Below are positions 19,377-27,733 of a DNA stretch of 64,000 bases, in pieces. A program made the translations under genes and the position numbers. Where the stretch lies: contig NZ_CP109199.1 of the NCBI RefSeq assembly GCF_036250065.1, positions 6,200,001 through 6,264,000 of the forward strand, read 5' to 3'. Under the pieces are notes generated by a model. It was not told the DNA's origin. It did no database searches and saw only the letters and a list, made by a program, of their open reading frames with translations. This DNA is from Micromonospora sp. NBC_01699 (GTDB lineage Bacteria > Actinomycetota > Actinomycetes > Mycobacteriales > Micromonosporaceae). The stretch's first letter is position 1. The number at the start of each line of letters is the position of its first letter.

Positions 19377-20311
19377 GTCGCATCGTCGCCATGGGGCACT
19401 ACCAGCCATCCCGGGTCCTCACCAACGACGACCTGGCCAAGATCGTCGACACCAACGACGAGTGGATCCGGGACCGGGTCGGCATCGTCACCCGCCGGAT
19501 CGCCGACAGCGAGACCGTCAGTGACATGGCCACCGCCGCGGCCGACACCGCGCTGGCCAAGTCCGGGCTCACCGCCGCCGACATCGACATGGTCGTCGTC
19601 GCCACCTGCTCGTCGATCGACCGCAGCCCGAACGTCGCCTGCCGGGTCGCCGCCAAGCTCGGCATCGACGCCCCCGCCGCGTTCGACCTCAACACCGCCT
19701 GCTCCGGCTTCTCCTACGCCCTCGGCACGGCCGACCACGCGCTGCGCGCCGGAGCTGCCCGCAACGCCCTGGTCATCGGCGCCGAGAAGCTCTCCGACTT
19801 CACCGACTGGACCGACCGCTCGACCTGCATCATCTTCGGTGACGGCGCCGGTGCCGCGGTGGTCAGCGCCCAGGACGACGGCGACACCCCGGGCATCGGC
19901 CCGGTCGTCTGGGGCTCGGTGCCGGAGAAGAGCGACGCCGTACGGATCGAGGGCTGGCGCCCGTACATCCAGCAGGAGGGCCAGACGGTCTTCCGCTGGG
20001 CGACCACCGCGCTCGCCCCGCTCGCCCTCCAGGCGTGCGAGCGGGCCGGGGTGGCCCCGGAGGACATCGCCGCGTTCGTGCCGCACCAGGCCAACCTGCG
20101 GATCATCGAGGGCATCGCCAAGCGCCTCGGCATGCCCAACGCGGTGATCGCCCGGGACATCGTCGAGTCCGGCAACACCTCGGCGGCGAGCGTACCGCTG
20201 GCCCTGTCCAAGCTGGTCGACCAGCGGGCCATCGCCAAGGGCGCCCCGGTCCTGCTGTTCGGCTTCGGCGGCGGTCTCACCTACGCCGGCCAGGTCGTCC
20301 GCTGCCCCTGA
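19373..20311 (+). CDS. fabH: 3-oxoacyl-ACP synthase III (KAS III)
   Basis: This enzyme starts fatty acid chains by condensing a short acyl-CoA with malonyl-ACP. In actinobacteria the primers are often branched. The ATG at 19373 overlaps the fabD stop (ATGA). The product is 312 residues, typical for the family. Catalytic residues are visible: Cys110 in DLNTACSGF, His in VPHQANLRI and Asn in ESGNTSAASV. The N-terminus TNDEWIRDRVGIVTRRIA is the family signature. It is translationally coupled to FabD and followed by acpP after a 122-bp gap. Confidence 0.96.
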   Translation: MSRIVAMGHYQPSRVLTNDDLAKIVDTNDEWIRDRVGIVTRRIADSETVSDMATAAADTALAKSGLTAADIDMVVVATCSSIDRSPNVACRVAAKLGIDAPAAFDLNTACSGFSYALGTADHALRAGAARNALVIGAEKLSDFTDWTDRSTCIIFGDGAGAAVVSAQDDGDTPGIGPVVWGSVPEKSDAVRIEGWRPYIQQEGQTVFRWATTALAPLALQACERAGVAPEDIAAFVPHQANLRIIEGIAKRLGMPNAVIARDIVESGNTSAASVPLALSKLVDQRAIAKGAPVLLFGFGGGLTYAGQVVRCP

Positions 20312-20433
20312 GCCCCGCCCCCCGGTACGCCACCCGGCGGACCACCAGAAACCCCACCGGCCGGCACGCGCGGTCCGGTGCAGGCGGTATCGTCCGCCAG
20401 CGCAGATCCACTTACCGAGAGGAAACCAGCACC

Positions 20434-20676
20434 ATGACGACCCGTGACGAGATCACCGCCGGCCTCGCCGAGATCCTCGAAGAGGTTGCCGGGGTGAACC
20501 CGGACGACGTCGCCGAGGAGAAGTCGTTCACCGACGACCTTGACGTCGACTCGCTCTCCATGGTCGAGGTCGTCGTCGCGGCCGAGGAGAAGTTCGGCGT
20601 GAAGATCCCCGACAACGAGGTACAGAACCTGAAGACCGTGGGCGACGCGGTCGCCTACATCGAGGCACAGTCCTGA
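20434..20676 (+). CDS. acpP: Acyl carrier protein
   Basis: This 80-residue carrier holds growing acyl chains on a phosphopantetheine arm. The attachment site is Ser40 in DLDVDSLSMVEVV. The protein is acidic and has the standard four-helix ACP pattern (EKFGVKIPDNEVQNLKTVGD, then VAYIEAQS). The ATG at 20434 follows GAGAGGA. It lies between fabH and fabF, two bases before fabF. The 122-bp gap upstream contains small GC-rich dyads and could add a promoter to raise ACP output, but that is inference. Confidence 0.97.
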   Translation: MTTRDEITAGLAEILEEVAGVNPDDVAEEKSFTDDLDVDSLSMVEVVVAAEEKFGVKIPDNEVQNLKTVGDAVAYIEAQS

Positions 20677-20678
20677 TC

Positions 20679-21902
20679 ATGACTCGCCCCGACGTCGTCG
20701 TCACCGGGCTCGGCGCGACGACCCCGCTCGGCGGGGACGTCGCGTCGACCTGGGACGCCATGCTCGCCGGCCACTCCGGGGTGGGACCGCTCACCCAGGA
20801 GTGGGCCGCGCAACTACCGGTCCGGATCGCCGCCGAGCTGGCGGTCGACCCGTCCGAGGTACTCGACCGGGTCAAGCTGCGCCGGCTCGACCGGTCCGAG
20901 GCGATCGCCCTGATCGCCGCCCACGAGGCGTGGGCCGACTCCGGGCTGGCCGACTCCGGCCTGGACCCGGAGCGGCTCGGGGTCAGCGTCGGCACCGGCA
21001 TCGGTGGCGCGCAGACCCTGCTCGCCCAGGACGACATCCTGGAGGCGAAGGGGCCGCGGCGGGTCTCCCCGCACACCGTCCCGATGCTGATGCCGAACGG
21101 ACCGGCAGCCTGGGTCGGGCTCGAACTCGGCGCCCAGGCCGGCGTGCACTCGGTCGCCAGCGCCTGCGCGACCGGCGCGGAAGCGATCGCGCTCGGACTG
21201 GACATGATCAGGTCGGGTCGCGCCGACGTGGTCGTCGCCGGTGGCACCGAGGCGGTCATCCACCCGCTGCCGATCGCCGGTTTCGCCTCGGCGCGGGCCA
21301 TGTCGATCCGCAACGACGACCCGCTGACCGCGTCCCGCCCCTGGGACAAGGGCCGGGACGGGTTCGTCCTCGGTGAGGGCGCCGGGGTGCTCGTCCTCGA
21401 ACGGGCCGACCACGCCGCCGCTCGCGGCGCGCGGGTCTACGCCAGGCTCGCCGGGGCCGGGATCACCTCCGACGGGTACGACATCGTCCAGCCGCACCCG
21501 GAGGGCGCCGGTTTCAAGCGGGCGATCCGGTTCGCACTGGCCGACGCGGACCTCGACCGGTCGGACATCGTGCACGTCAACGCGCACGCCACCTCCACCC
21601 CGGTCGGCGACATGCTGGAGGTCGCCGGTCTGCGTGCCGCCCTCGGCGACCACCCCGTGTTGACCGCCACGAAGTCGCTGATCGGGCACCTGCTCGGCGC
21701 GGCGGGCGCGGTCGAGTCGATCGCGACCATCCTGTCCATCCGGGACTCGATCGTCCCGCCGACGATCAACCTCGACGACCCGGAGGACGGCCTGCTCGAC
21801 GTGGTCGCCCACAAGGCGCGTCACCTTGACATTCCCGCAGCTCTGAACAATTCGTTCGGCTTCGGCGGGCATAACGTGGCTCTCATCTTCACGCGGGCCT
21901 GA
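20679..21902 (+). CDS. fabF: 3-oxoacyl-ACP synthase II (KAS II)
   Basis: This enzyme elongates acyl-ACP by decarboxylative condensation with malonyl-ACP. The ATG at 20679 lies two bases after the acpP stop. The product is 407 residues, normal for FabF. The Cys-His-His triad is visible: Cys163 in SVASACATGAEAI, His in VNAHATSTPVGD and His in KSLIGHLLGAAGA. The C-terminal NNSFGFGGHNVALIF is canonical. It is the only KAS I/II gene in the locus; the mycobacterial equivalent has kasA and kasB. Confidence 0.96.
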   Translation: MTRPDVVVTGLGATTPLGGDVASTWDAMLAGHSGVGPLTQEWAAQLPVRIAAELAVDPSEVLDRVKLRRLDRSEAIALIAAHEAWADSGLADSGLDPERLGVSVGTGIGGAQTLLAQDDILEAKGPRRVSPHTVPMLMPNGPAAWVGLELGAQAGVHSVASACATGAEAIALGLDMIRSGRADVVVAGGTEAVIHPLPIAGFASARAMSIRNDDPLTASRPWDKGRDGFVLGEGAGVLVLERADHAAARGARVYARLAGAGITSDGYDIVQPHPEGAGFKRAIRFALADADLDRSDIVHVNAHATSTPVGDMLEVAGLRAALGDHPVLTATKSLIGHLLGAAGAVESIATILSIRDSIVPPTINLDDPEDGLLDVVAHKARHLDIPAALNNSFGFGGHNVALIFTRA

Positions 21903-21917
21903 GACCATCTGCCTGCT

Positions 21918-21947
21918 CCGGTCGGGTACGCCCGCGTACCCGACCGG
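21918..21947. terminator. Intra-operon hairpin between fabF and accD
   Basis: A perfect 13-bp inverted repeat CCGGTCGGGTACG (21918-21930) / CGTACCCGACCGG (21935-21947) with a 4-base loop lies 20 bases upstream of the next gene's start. It could be a partial terminator or an RNA-stability element that sets different levels for fab and accD messages. No T run follows. Confidence 0.55.
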
Positions 21948-21966
21948 GGTGTGATTGGAGGCGTAC

Positions 21967-23391
21967 GTGACCACCACTTCTGTCAGCGCTGATTCCTCGA
22001 CCGTCGACTACCGCGACCCCGAGTTGCGGCTCCGGTCCCTGTTCGACGCCGGTTCGCTGCGCCTGCTGGTGCCGCGCGACGACTCGGGCGTGCTCTGGGC
22101 CCGGGGCGAGGTCGACGGCACCCCGGCCGTCGCGTACGCCACCGACGCGACCCGGATGGGCGGCGCGATGGGCACCGTCGGGTGCCAGCACATCGTCGAC
22201 GCGATCGACACCGCCGTACGCGACCGGGTACCGGTGCTCGGCCTCTGGCACTCCGGCGGCGCCCGGCTGGCCGAGGGCGTGGTCGCACTCGACGCGGTCG
22301 GCCAGGTCTTCGCCGCCATGGTGCGCGCCTCCGGGCAGGTGCCGCAGATCTCGGTGGTGCTCGGCCCGGCGGCCGGCGGTGCCGCGTACGGACCGGCACT
22401 GACCGACATCGTGGTGATGAGCGGCGCCGGCCGGATCTTCGTGACCGGGCCGGAGGTGGTCCGCAGCGTCACCGGCGAGCAGGTCGACATGGAGCGCCTC
22501 GGCGGCCCCGAGCCGCACGGCCGGCGCTCCGGCGTGGTGCACGTGACCACGAAGGACGACGCGTCGGCCCTGGTCGAGGCACGGAAGCTGGCCGCGCTGC
22601 TGGGTCACCAGGGGCGGCTGAGCCCGGCCGACATCCCGCCGACCGCCCAGGACGGCCACGACCTCGCCGCGCTGATGCCGCCGGAGCCGAACCGGGCGTA
22701 CGACGTCAAGCCGGTGGTGAAGGCGCTGCTCGACGCCGCCGGGGTGGAACTGCACGCCAAGTGGGCGCCGAACGTGGTGACCGTGCTCGGTCGCTTCGCC
22801 GGTCGTACCGTCGGCGTGATCGCAAACAACCCGCTGCGGCTCGGCGGCTGCCTGGACGCGTCCAGCGCCGAGAAGGCGGCCCGGTTCGTGCGGATGTGCG
22901 ACGCGCTCGGCGTACCGCTGATCGTGCTGGTCGACGTGCCGGGTTACCTGCCCGGTCTGGGCCAGGAGTGGGACGGCGTGGTACGCCGCGGCGCCAAGCT
23001 GCTGCACGCCTTCGCCGAGGCGGTAGTGCCCCGGGTGACCCTGGTGACCCGCAAGGCGTACGGCGGCGCGTACATCGCGATGAACTCCCGTTCGCTGGGT
23101 GCCACCGCGGTCTTCGCCTGGCCGAACGCCGAGGTCGCCGTGATGGGCGCGTCGGCGGCGGTCAACATCCTGCACCGCAAGAAGATCGCCGCCACCCCGG
23201 CCGCCGAGCGTGAGGCGATGCGGGCGCAGCTGATCGAGGAGCAGACCAAGACCGCGGGCGGGGTGAACCGGGCGCTGGAGATCGGCGTGGTCGACGACGT
23301 GATCGAGCCCGCCTCGACCCGGCGACGGATCGCCGAGGCGCTGGCCGGTGCTCCGGCCGCACGCGGCGCCCACGGCAACATCCCGCTGTAG
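21967..23391 (+). CDS. accD6: Acyl-CoA carboxylase carboxyltransferase (beta) subunit, AccD6-like
   Basis: This subunit transfers CO2 from biotin on a separate AccA subunit to acetyl- or propionyl-CoA, giving the malonyl-CoA that FabD uses. The GTG at 21967 sits five bases after GGAGG and gives 474 residues, the size of mycobacterial AccD6. Carboxyltransferase motifs are visible: HSGGARLAEG, LGPAAGGAAYGPALTD, and the CoA-binding C-terminal block VDVPGYLPGLGQEWDG, then KAYGGAYIAMNS. In Mycobacterium tuberculosis, accD6 ends the fabD-acpM-kasA-kasB operon, and the same logic is seen here. No biotin-carrying AccA gene is in the window. Confidence 0.88.
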   Translation: MTTTSVSADSSTVDYRDPELRLRSLFDAGSLRLLVPRDDSGVLWARGEVDGTPAVAYATDATRMGGAMGTVGCQHIVDAIDTAVRDRVPVLGLWHSGGARLAEGVVALDAVGQVFAAMVRASGQVPQISVVLGPAAGGAAYGPALTDIVVMSGAGRIFVTGPEVVRSVTGEQVDMERLGGPEPHGRRSGVVHVTTKDDASALVEARKLAALLGHQGRLSPADIPPTAQDGHDLAALMPPEPNRAYDVKPVVKALLDAAGVELHAKWAPNVVTVLGRFAGRTVGVIANNPLRLGGCLDASSAEKAARFVRMCDALGVPLIVLVDVPGYLPGLGQEWDGVVRRGAKLLHAFAEAVVPRVTLVTRKAYGGAYIAMNSRSLGATAVFAWPNAEVAVMGASAAVNILHRKKIAATPAAEREAMRAQLIEEQTKTAGGVNRALEIGVVDDVIEPASTRRRIAEALAGAPAARGAHGNIPL

Positions 23392-23405
23392 TTCCCCGGT
23401 ACGTC

Positions 23406-23434
23406 AAGGGGCTCCGGTATCTCCGGGGCCCCTT
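23406..23434 (+). terminator. Terminator hairpin after the fab-accD operon
   Basis: The inverted repeat AAGGGGCTCCGG (23406-23417) / CCGGGGCCCCTT (23423-23434) has a 5-base loop. It lies 14 bases past the accD stop, so the operon probably ends here. Confidence 0.75.
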
Positions 23435-23486
23435 CGCCGTACTCCTGCGGCCTGCCGCCCGGCGCGGTGGCCTAGGGTGAACCCCC

Positions 23487-24260
23487 GTGGAAGCGACCGA
23501 GATCCGCAAGCTGGCCGCCCTGGAGGACTCCCACTGGTGGTACCGGGAGCGGCGGGCCCTGTTGGCCCGCTCGCTGCGCCGGCTCGCCGCCGCCGGCCAG
23601 GGCCCGCACCGGGCCGGGCCGGGCGGGTCGGCGGCTCCCGCCGGAGCGGGACCGGAAGCGGCCGGCGACCGGGCGTTGGACATCGGTGCCGCCGGGGGTG
23701 GCAACACCCGGGTGCTGCGGGCGCACGGCTGGCGGCCGGTGGCGCTGGAGTACAGCGCCGAGGGCGCGCAGGTGGCCGCCGAACGCGGTCTGCACGTGCT
23801 CCGCGCCGACGCCCGGCACCTGCCGCTGCCGTCGGCGAGCCTCGGTCTGGTGGTCGCCTTCGACATCCTCGAACACATCGACGAGGACGATCTCGCCGCG
23901 GCGGAGATCCGGCGTACGCTGCGGCCGGGCGGGACCGCGCTGATCGCCGTACCGTGTGACATGCGGTTGTGGTCTGCCCACGACGTGGCGGTCGGTCACG
24001 TCCGGCGGTACGACCGGACCTCGCTGGTGTCGGTGCTGGAGCGGTCCGGCCTGGTGGTCGACGAACTCTGGAGCTGGAACGTGGTGCTCCGCCCGGTGGC
24101 CGCCTGGCGCCGCCGCAAGTCCACCGGCAGCGACCTCGACAACCCGCCGGCCCTGGTCAACCTAGCCCTCCGAACGATCATCACCGCCGAACGCCACCTC
24201 CCCGTCAAGTCCCTCCCCGGCGTCTCCCTCATGCTCCGCGCCCACCGCCCCTCCCCATGA
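23487..24260 (+). CDS. Class I SAM-dependent methyltransferase
   Basis: This is a 257-residue Rossmann-fold methyltransferase. The SAM-binding motif I is ALDIGAAGGGNTRVL near residues 63-77, followed by the acidic position in VALEYSAEG, then VVAFDILEHIDEDDL and LRPGGTALIAVP. The GTG at 23487 is the start (VEATEIRKLAALEDSHWWY), and DSHWWY-type N-termini are common in methyltransferases of glycan clusters. It is convergent with a membrane protein and GT2 gene pair that may act on the same glycan or lipid. The substrate is unknown. The C-terminal tail (RAHRPSP) falls in a C-rich tract at the gene end. Confidence 0.88.
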   Translation: MEATEIRKLAALEDSHWWYRERRALLARSLRRLAAAGQGPHRAGPGGSAAPAGAGPEAAGDRALDIGAAGGGNTRVLRAHGWRPVALEYSAEGAQVAAERGLHVLRADARHLPLPSASLGLVVAFDILEHIDEDDLAAAEIRRTLRPGGTALIAVPCDMRLWSAHDVAVGHVRRYDRTSLVSVLERSGLVVDELWSWNVVLRPVAAWRRRKSTGSDLDNPPALVNLALRTIITAERHLPVKSLPGVSLMLRAHRPSP

Positions 24261-24319
24261 TCGCCACTAGTACAGGGAAGAGTGCCGCCCTGCGAACGGG
24301 GCGGGCGGGGAGGGCGGGG

Positions 24320-26614
24320 TCAGGGGTGGAGTTCGTAGATGGCTAGGGGGCCGTTGTCGAAGCGGGGGGTAGCCAGGGTGGCGAGGGCGGGGGACTCGGT
24401 GGCGGTGGTGCGGTCGGCGACCAGCCAGCGGACGTTGTAGCGGGTGCGGAGGGTGGACAGACCCTCGGGGGTTGGTGCGGTGAAGGCGTCGTCGTTGGCG
24501 CGCAGGCGCTCCGGGTCCCAGAACGGGGCGTACGGGCCGCCGGGCAGCCCGACCATCCGGGGCGCGAACGACCAGCCCTCGACCAGCACCGAGCGCTCGG
24601 TGTAGGCGCTCAGCCAGAACGAGCGGGCGTCGCACGAGCCGTCGACCATCGCCCGGCAGTGCACGTTGGTGGCGACCACGTCGTCCGGTTCGCTGTGCTC
24701 GTACAGCCAGCGGGCGGCGGTCACCCGGGACGCCGGCATCGGCACCACCGCGTACGCGCCGCCGTTGGGGTAGCGGTGTCCCGCCCACGCGTCCATCACC
24801 AGTCCCGGTGCCCCGGCGACCAGTACGCCGGTGAGCAGGATCGCCGCCCCGCGCCCGCGCAACCGGGGCCAGCGTCCGGCCAGTGCCGGCCAGAGCAGCA
24901 GCCCGAGTACGGCGAGCCCGGCGAGCGCCGCCGCCCACCAGAGCAGCGGCCGGAGCGGGTCCCAGCTCGGCGCGCGGTAGACCCCGGCCGGGTAACCGAG
25001 CTGGATCAGGCTCAGGACGAACGCGAACCCGGCCGCGCCGACCCCGAGCAGGATCCGGCTGCGGATGGTCAGCCGGGCCCGTTCGAGCAGTTCGGCGTAA
25101 CCCCAGGCGGAGGCGATCACGCCGAACGCGAAGCCGGCCCGGATGAAGTACTGGTTGCTGCTGCCGGGGTGGCCGACGAGCAGGTAGATCGCCGGGCCGG
25201 CGAGGGCGCCGCCGAGTAGGAACACCTGCACCGGTTCGAGCCGGAACCGGCGGTACCGGACCAGCGCGACGATGCCGGCCAGCCGCAGGTGCAGGTTGAC
25301 CAGGAAGGCGAGCCCGACGGCGACCCAGAGCAGGGCGGTGGTGCCGGCCGGGCGGTCGACCGTGCCGACGAAGGGCCGCAGGCCGGAGAACGGGTCGATG
25401 GTGACGCCGTGGCTCTCGAACGCGAACAGGATAGCGGTGGCGAAGCCCTGGGCGGCCAGGGCCAGCATTCCGGCGAGGATCACCGGCCAGGCCAGCCGGC
25501 GGCGTACCACCAGGGTCACCAGGGCGGTCAGCGCGAGGGCGACGGCGACGACCGGGACCGTACTGGCCTTGGCGCCGGTGGAGGCGGCCAGCAGGAGCGC
25601 GGCGAGCACCCAGGCGCCCCGACCCAGGGGTGGCACCCGCACGTCGCGGGCCGGGCCGATCCGGTCGGCCAGGACCGCGATCAGTGGCAACAGCAACACC
25701 CAGCTGTACGTCATCGACGGGCTGCCCCAGACGATGAACGTGGCCTGGGTGCCGAAGAGTTGGCGGATCCCGTTCTCGTAGCCGAACTCGCCGATGGTGA
25801 ACATCAGTGCCGCCGCGCCCGCGCCCGCGTACGCCCGGCCGGTGATCCGCCAGCCGACGACCGCCACCAGCAGCACCGCGAGCAGGCAGAGCGCCGGTAC
25901 GGCCAGCCGGAAGAAGACCGTGGGCAGGTCGACCCCGCTGACCAGGCTCGCCGCCGCCATGTGGGCGAAGCCGAACCAGTGGTAGTGCAGTGGTTCGCCG
26001 GCCACCTGCGGCACGTCCGGCGGCATCTGGTGGGTGGCGGCACCGGCGATGGAAAGCTGGAACGGCAGGTCGATGTACTGCGCCTGCCCTTCCCCGGTGG
26101 GCAGGATCGGGTTGCGGTAGAGGAACGACTCGGCGAGGTACGCGGTGAAGCCGACGATCACGGCCGCGACCGACCAGGCCCAGCCGGTTGGGACCGGGGT
26201 GTAGCCGCGGACCCGCCAGTGCCGGCGCAGTCGCGGTACGGCGAGGAACGGCAGCAGCACCGCGACCGGCCAGTAGCGGAGCCAGGATTCGAGCCCGAGT
26301 CCGGTCAGGACGGCCCAGGCGGCCAGTTCCAGCACCAGTCCGACGGCGGCGCCGACGGCCAGGTCCTCGACCAGGGTGTGCGGTCGGGCGCGCAGCGCCC
26401 GGTAGACCAGGGTGCCGGGCAGCACGACGGCCAGCAGGGCGTAGCCGGTGTAGCGGGCGATGTCGAGGGCCGGGGTGCCGGCGTCGAGCAGGATGGCGGT
26501 GAGGACGACGAGGACCGCCCCGGCGGGTGCGTACCGGCGCAGGGTGTCGACGGCGGACGCGGGCCGGTCGCTCGGGGTGCGCAGGGCGGGTGCGCCCGAG
26601 GTGACGGCGGTCAA
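24320..26614 (-). CDS. Large polytopic membrane protein, possible glycosyltransferase
   Basis: This is a 764-residue integral membrane protein with about 12-14 hydrophobic segments over residues 25-600 and a C-terminal extracytoplasmic domain of about 160 residues. Loop content (NPILPTGEGQAQYIDLPFQL, HQMPPDVPQVAGEPLHYHW) resembles GT-C fold or DUF-type mannosyltransferase-like proteins, but I cannot assign a family. The TTG at 26614 overlaps the upstream GT2 stop (TTGA), so the pair is coupled. GT2 enzymes of the DPM/GtrB type make polyprenyl-phosphate sugars, and a membrane partner that uses them is plausible here. Confidence 0.75.
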   Translation of the reverse strand: MTAVTSGAPALRTPSDRPASAVDTLRRYAPAGAVLVVLTAILLDAGTPALDIARYTGYALLAVVLPGTLVYRALRARPHTLVEDLAVGAAVGLVLELAAWAVLTGLGLESWLRYWPVAVLLPFLAVPRLRRHWRVRGYTPVPTGWAWSVAAVIVGFTAYLAESFLYRNPILPTGEGQAQYIDLPFQLSIAGAATHQMPPDVPQVAGEPLHYHWFGFAHMAAASLVSGVDLPTVFFRLAVPALCLLAVLLVAVVGWRITGRAYAGAGAAALMFTIGEFGYENGIRQLFGTQATFIVWGSPSMTYSWVLLLPLIAVLADRIGPARDVRVPPLGRGAWVLAALLLAASTGAKASTVPVVAVALALTALVTLVVRRRLAWPVILAGMLALAAQGFATAILFAFESHGVTIDPFSGLRPFVGTVDRPAGTTALLWVAVGLAFLVNLHLRLAGIVALVRYRRFRLEPVQVFLLGGALAGPAIYLLVGHPGSSNQYFIRAGFAFGVIASAWGYAELLERARLTIRSRILLGVGAAGFAFVLSLIQLGYPAGVYRAPSWDPLRPLLWWAAALAGLAVLGLLLWPALAGRWPRLRGRGAAILLTGVLVAGAPGLVMDAWAGHRYPNGGAYAVVPMPASRVTAARWLYEHSEPDDVVATNVHCRAMVDGSCDARSFWLSAYTERSVLVEGWSFAPRMVGLPGGPYAPFWDPERLRANDDAFTAPTPEGLSTLRTRYNVRWLVADRTTATESPALATLATPRFDNGPLAIYELHP

Positions 26615-27636
26615 CGGAGCGTGTCGGCGAGGGCGGCCACGTCGTCGGCGCCGGCGATGCCGGTCGCGTCGGTGGGCGCGGTGTCGGTGGGCGGCGGGTC
26701 GTCGGCGCTGTCGGTAGCGACGAAGTACGCCGGCCGCGCCTGCACCGCCGTGTAGATCCGGGCCACGTACTCCCCCAGCAGGCCGAGACAGAGCAGTTGT
26801 ACGGCGCCGAGGAACAGCACCGCCACGTAGAGTGAGGGCCAGCCGCTGACCGTCGCGCCGAAGAAGTACGCGACCACGGCCACCACCACCAGCAGCGCGC
26901 AGACCGCCACCCCGGCCAGGCCGAGCCAGGTGGCGAAGCGCAGCGGGGCGGCGGAGAAGCTGGTCACGCTGTCGGCGGCGAGGCCGACCATCCGGGACAC
27001 CGGGTACTTGGTCCGCCCGGCCGCCCGCTCGTCGCGCAGGTAGGTCACCTCGCCGCTGGGAAAACCGAGCCAGGGTACGACCAGCCGGAGCACCGGGGTC
27101 CGTTCCGGCAACTCCCGCAGCGCCTCCACCGCGGCCCGGCTGAGCAGGCGGAAGTCACCGGCCTGGGCGGGCACCTGCTTGCCGACCAGCCGTCGCATCA
27201 GCCGGTAGTAGAGCCCGGCGGTCCACCGCTTGAAGACCGTGTCGCTGCTCCGGTCGGCGCGCACGCCGTACACGATGTCGAGCTGTCGGGTGCGGGCGAC
27301 CCGCAGCATCTCGGCGATGGTCTCCGGCGGATCCTGGAGGTCGGCGTCGATGCTGACCACGTGCTCGCCCCGGGCCCGCAGCACCCCGGCGACGAGCGCG
27401 GCCTGGTGTCCGCTGTTGCGCCGCAGCCGGAGCACCCGCAGTTGGGGCCAGTGGGCCCGGATTCCGGTCAGCGCGACGGCGGTGCCGTCGGTGCTGCCGT
27501 CGTCGACCGCGACCACCTCGTAGGGCTCGCCGAGCCCGTCGAGGGCGCCGCGCAGCCGCTCGACCAGCAGCGGCAGCACGCTTTCCTCGTTGAACATCGG
27601 CACGACCACGGACAGCGCCGGTCCCGGTTGCGTCAC
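26611..27636 (-). CDS. Family 2 glycosyltransferase, DPM1/GtrB-like
   Basis: This is a membrane-attached glycosyltransferase of 341 residues that likely transfers a nucleotide-sugar residue to a polyprenyl phosphate. The GT-A fold motifs are VVAVDDGSTDGT (about residues 42-52) and the metal-binding IDADLQDPPETI near 96-107. QAGDFRLLSRAAV is the GT2 acceptor loop. Two C-terminal membrane helices (FATWLGLAGVAVCALLVVV and SLYVAVLFLGAVQLLCLGLL) match the GtrB pattern. The GTG at 27636 is the start. It is translationally coupled to the downstream membrane protein. Confidence 0.88.
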   Translation of the reverse strand: MTQPGPALSVVVPMFNEESVLPLLVERLRGALDGLGEPYEVVAVDDGSTDGTAVALTGIRAHWPQLRVLRLRRNSGHQAALVAGVLRARGEHVVSIDADLQDPPETIAEMLRVARTRQLDIVYGVRADRSSDTVFKRWTAGLYYRLMRRLVGKQVPAQAGDFRLLSRAAVEALRELPERTPVLRLVVPWLGFPSGEVTYLRDERAAGRTKYPVSRMVGLAADSVTSFSAAPLRFATWLGLAGVAVCALLVVVAVVAYFFGATVSGWPSLYVAVLFLGAVQLLCLGLLGEYVARIYTAVQARPAYFVATDSADDPPPTDTAPTDATGIAGADDVAALADTLR

Positions 27637-27733
27637 GGCCCGCGCACCCCCGTTCCGGTCGACCCGGCGGACTTCCGAACGCTACCAGCAGCGGGATTCC
27701 GGCAGGCCGATGACCAACCGGCGGACCGGACGC

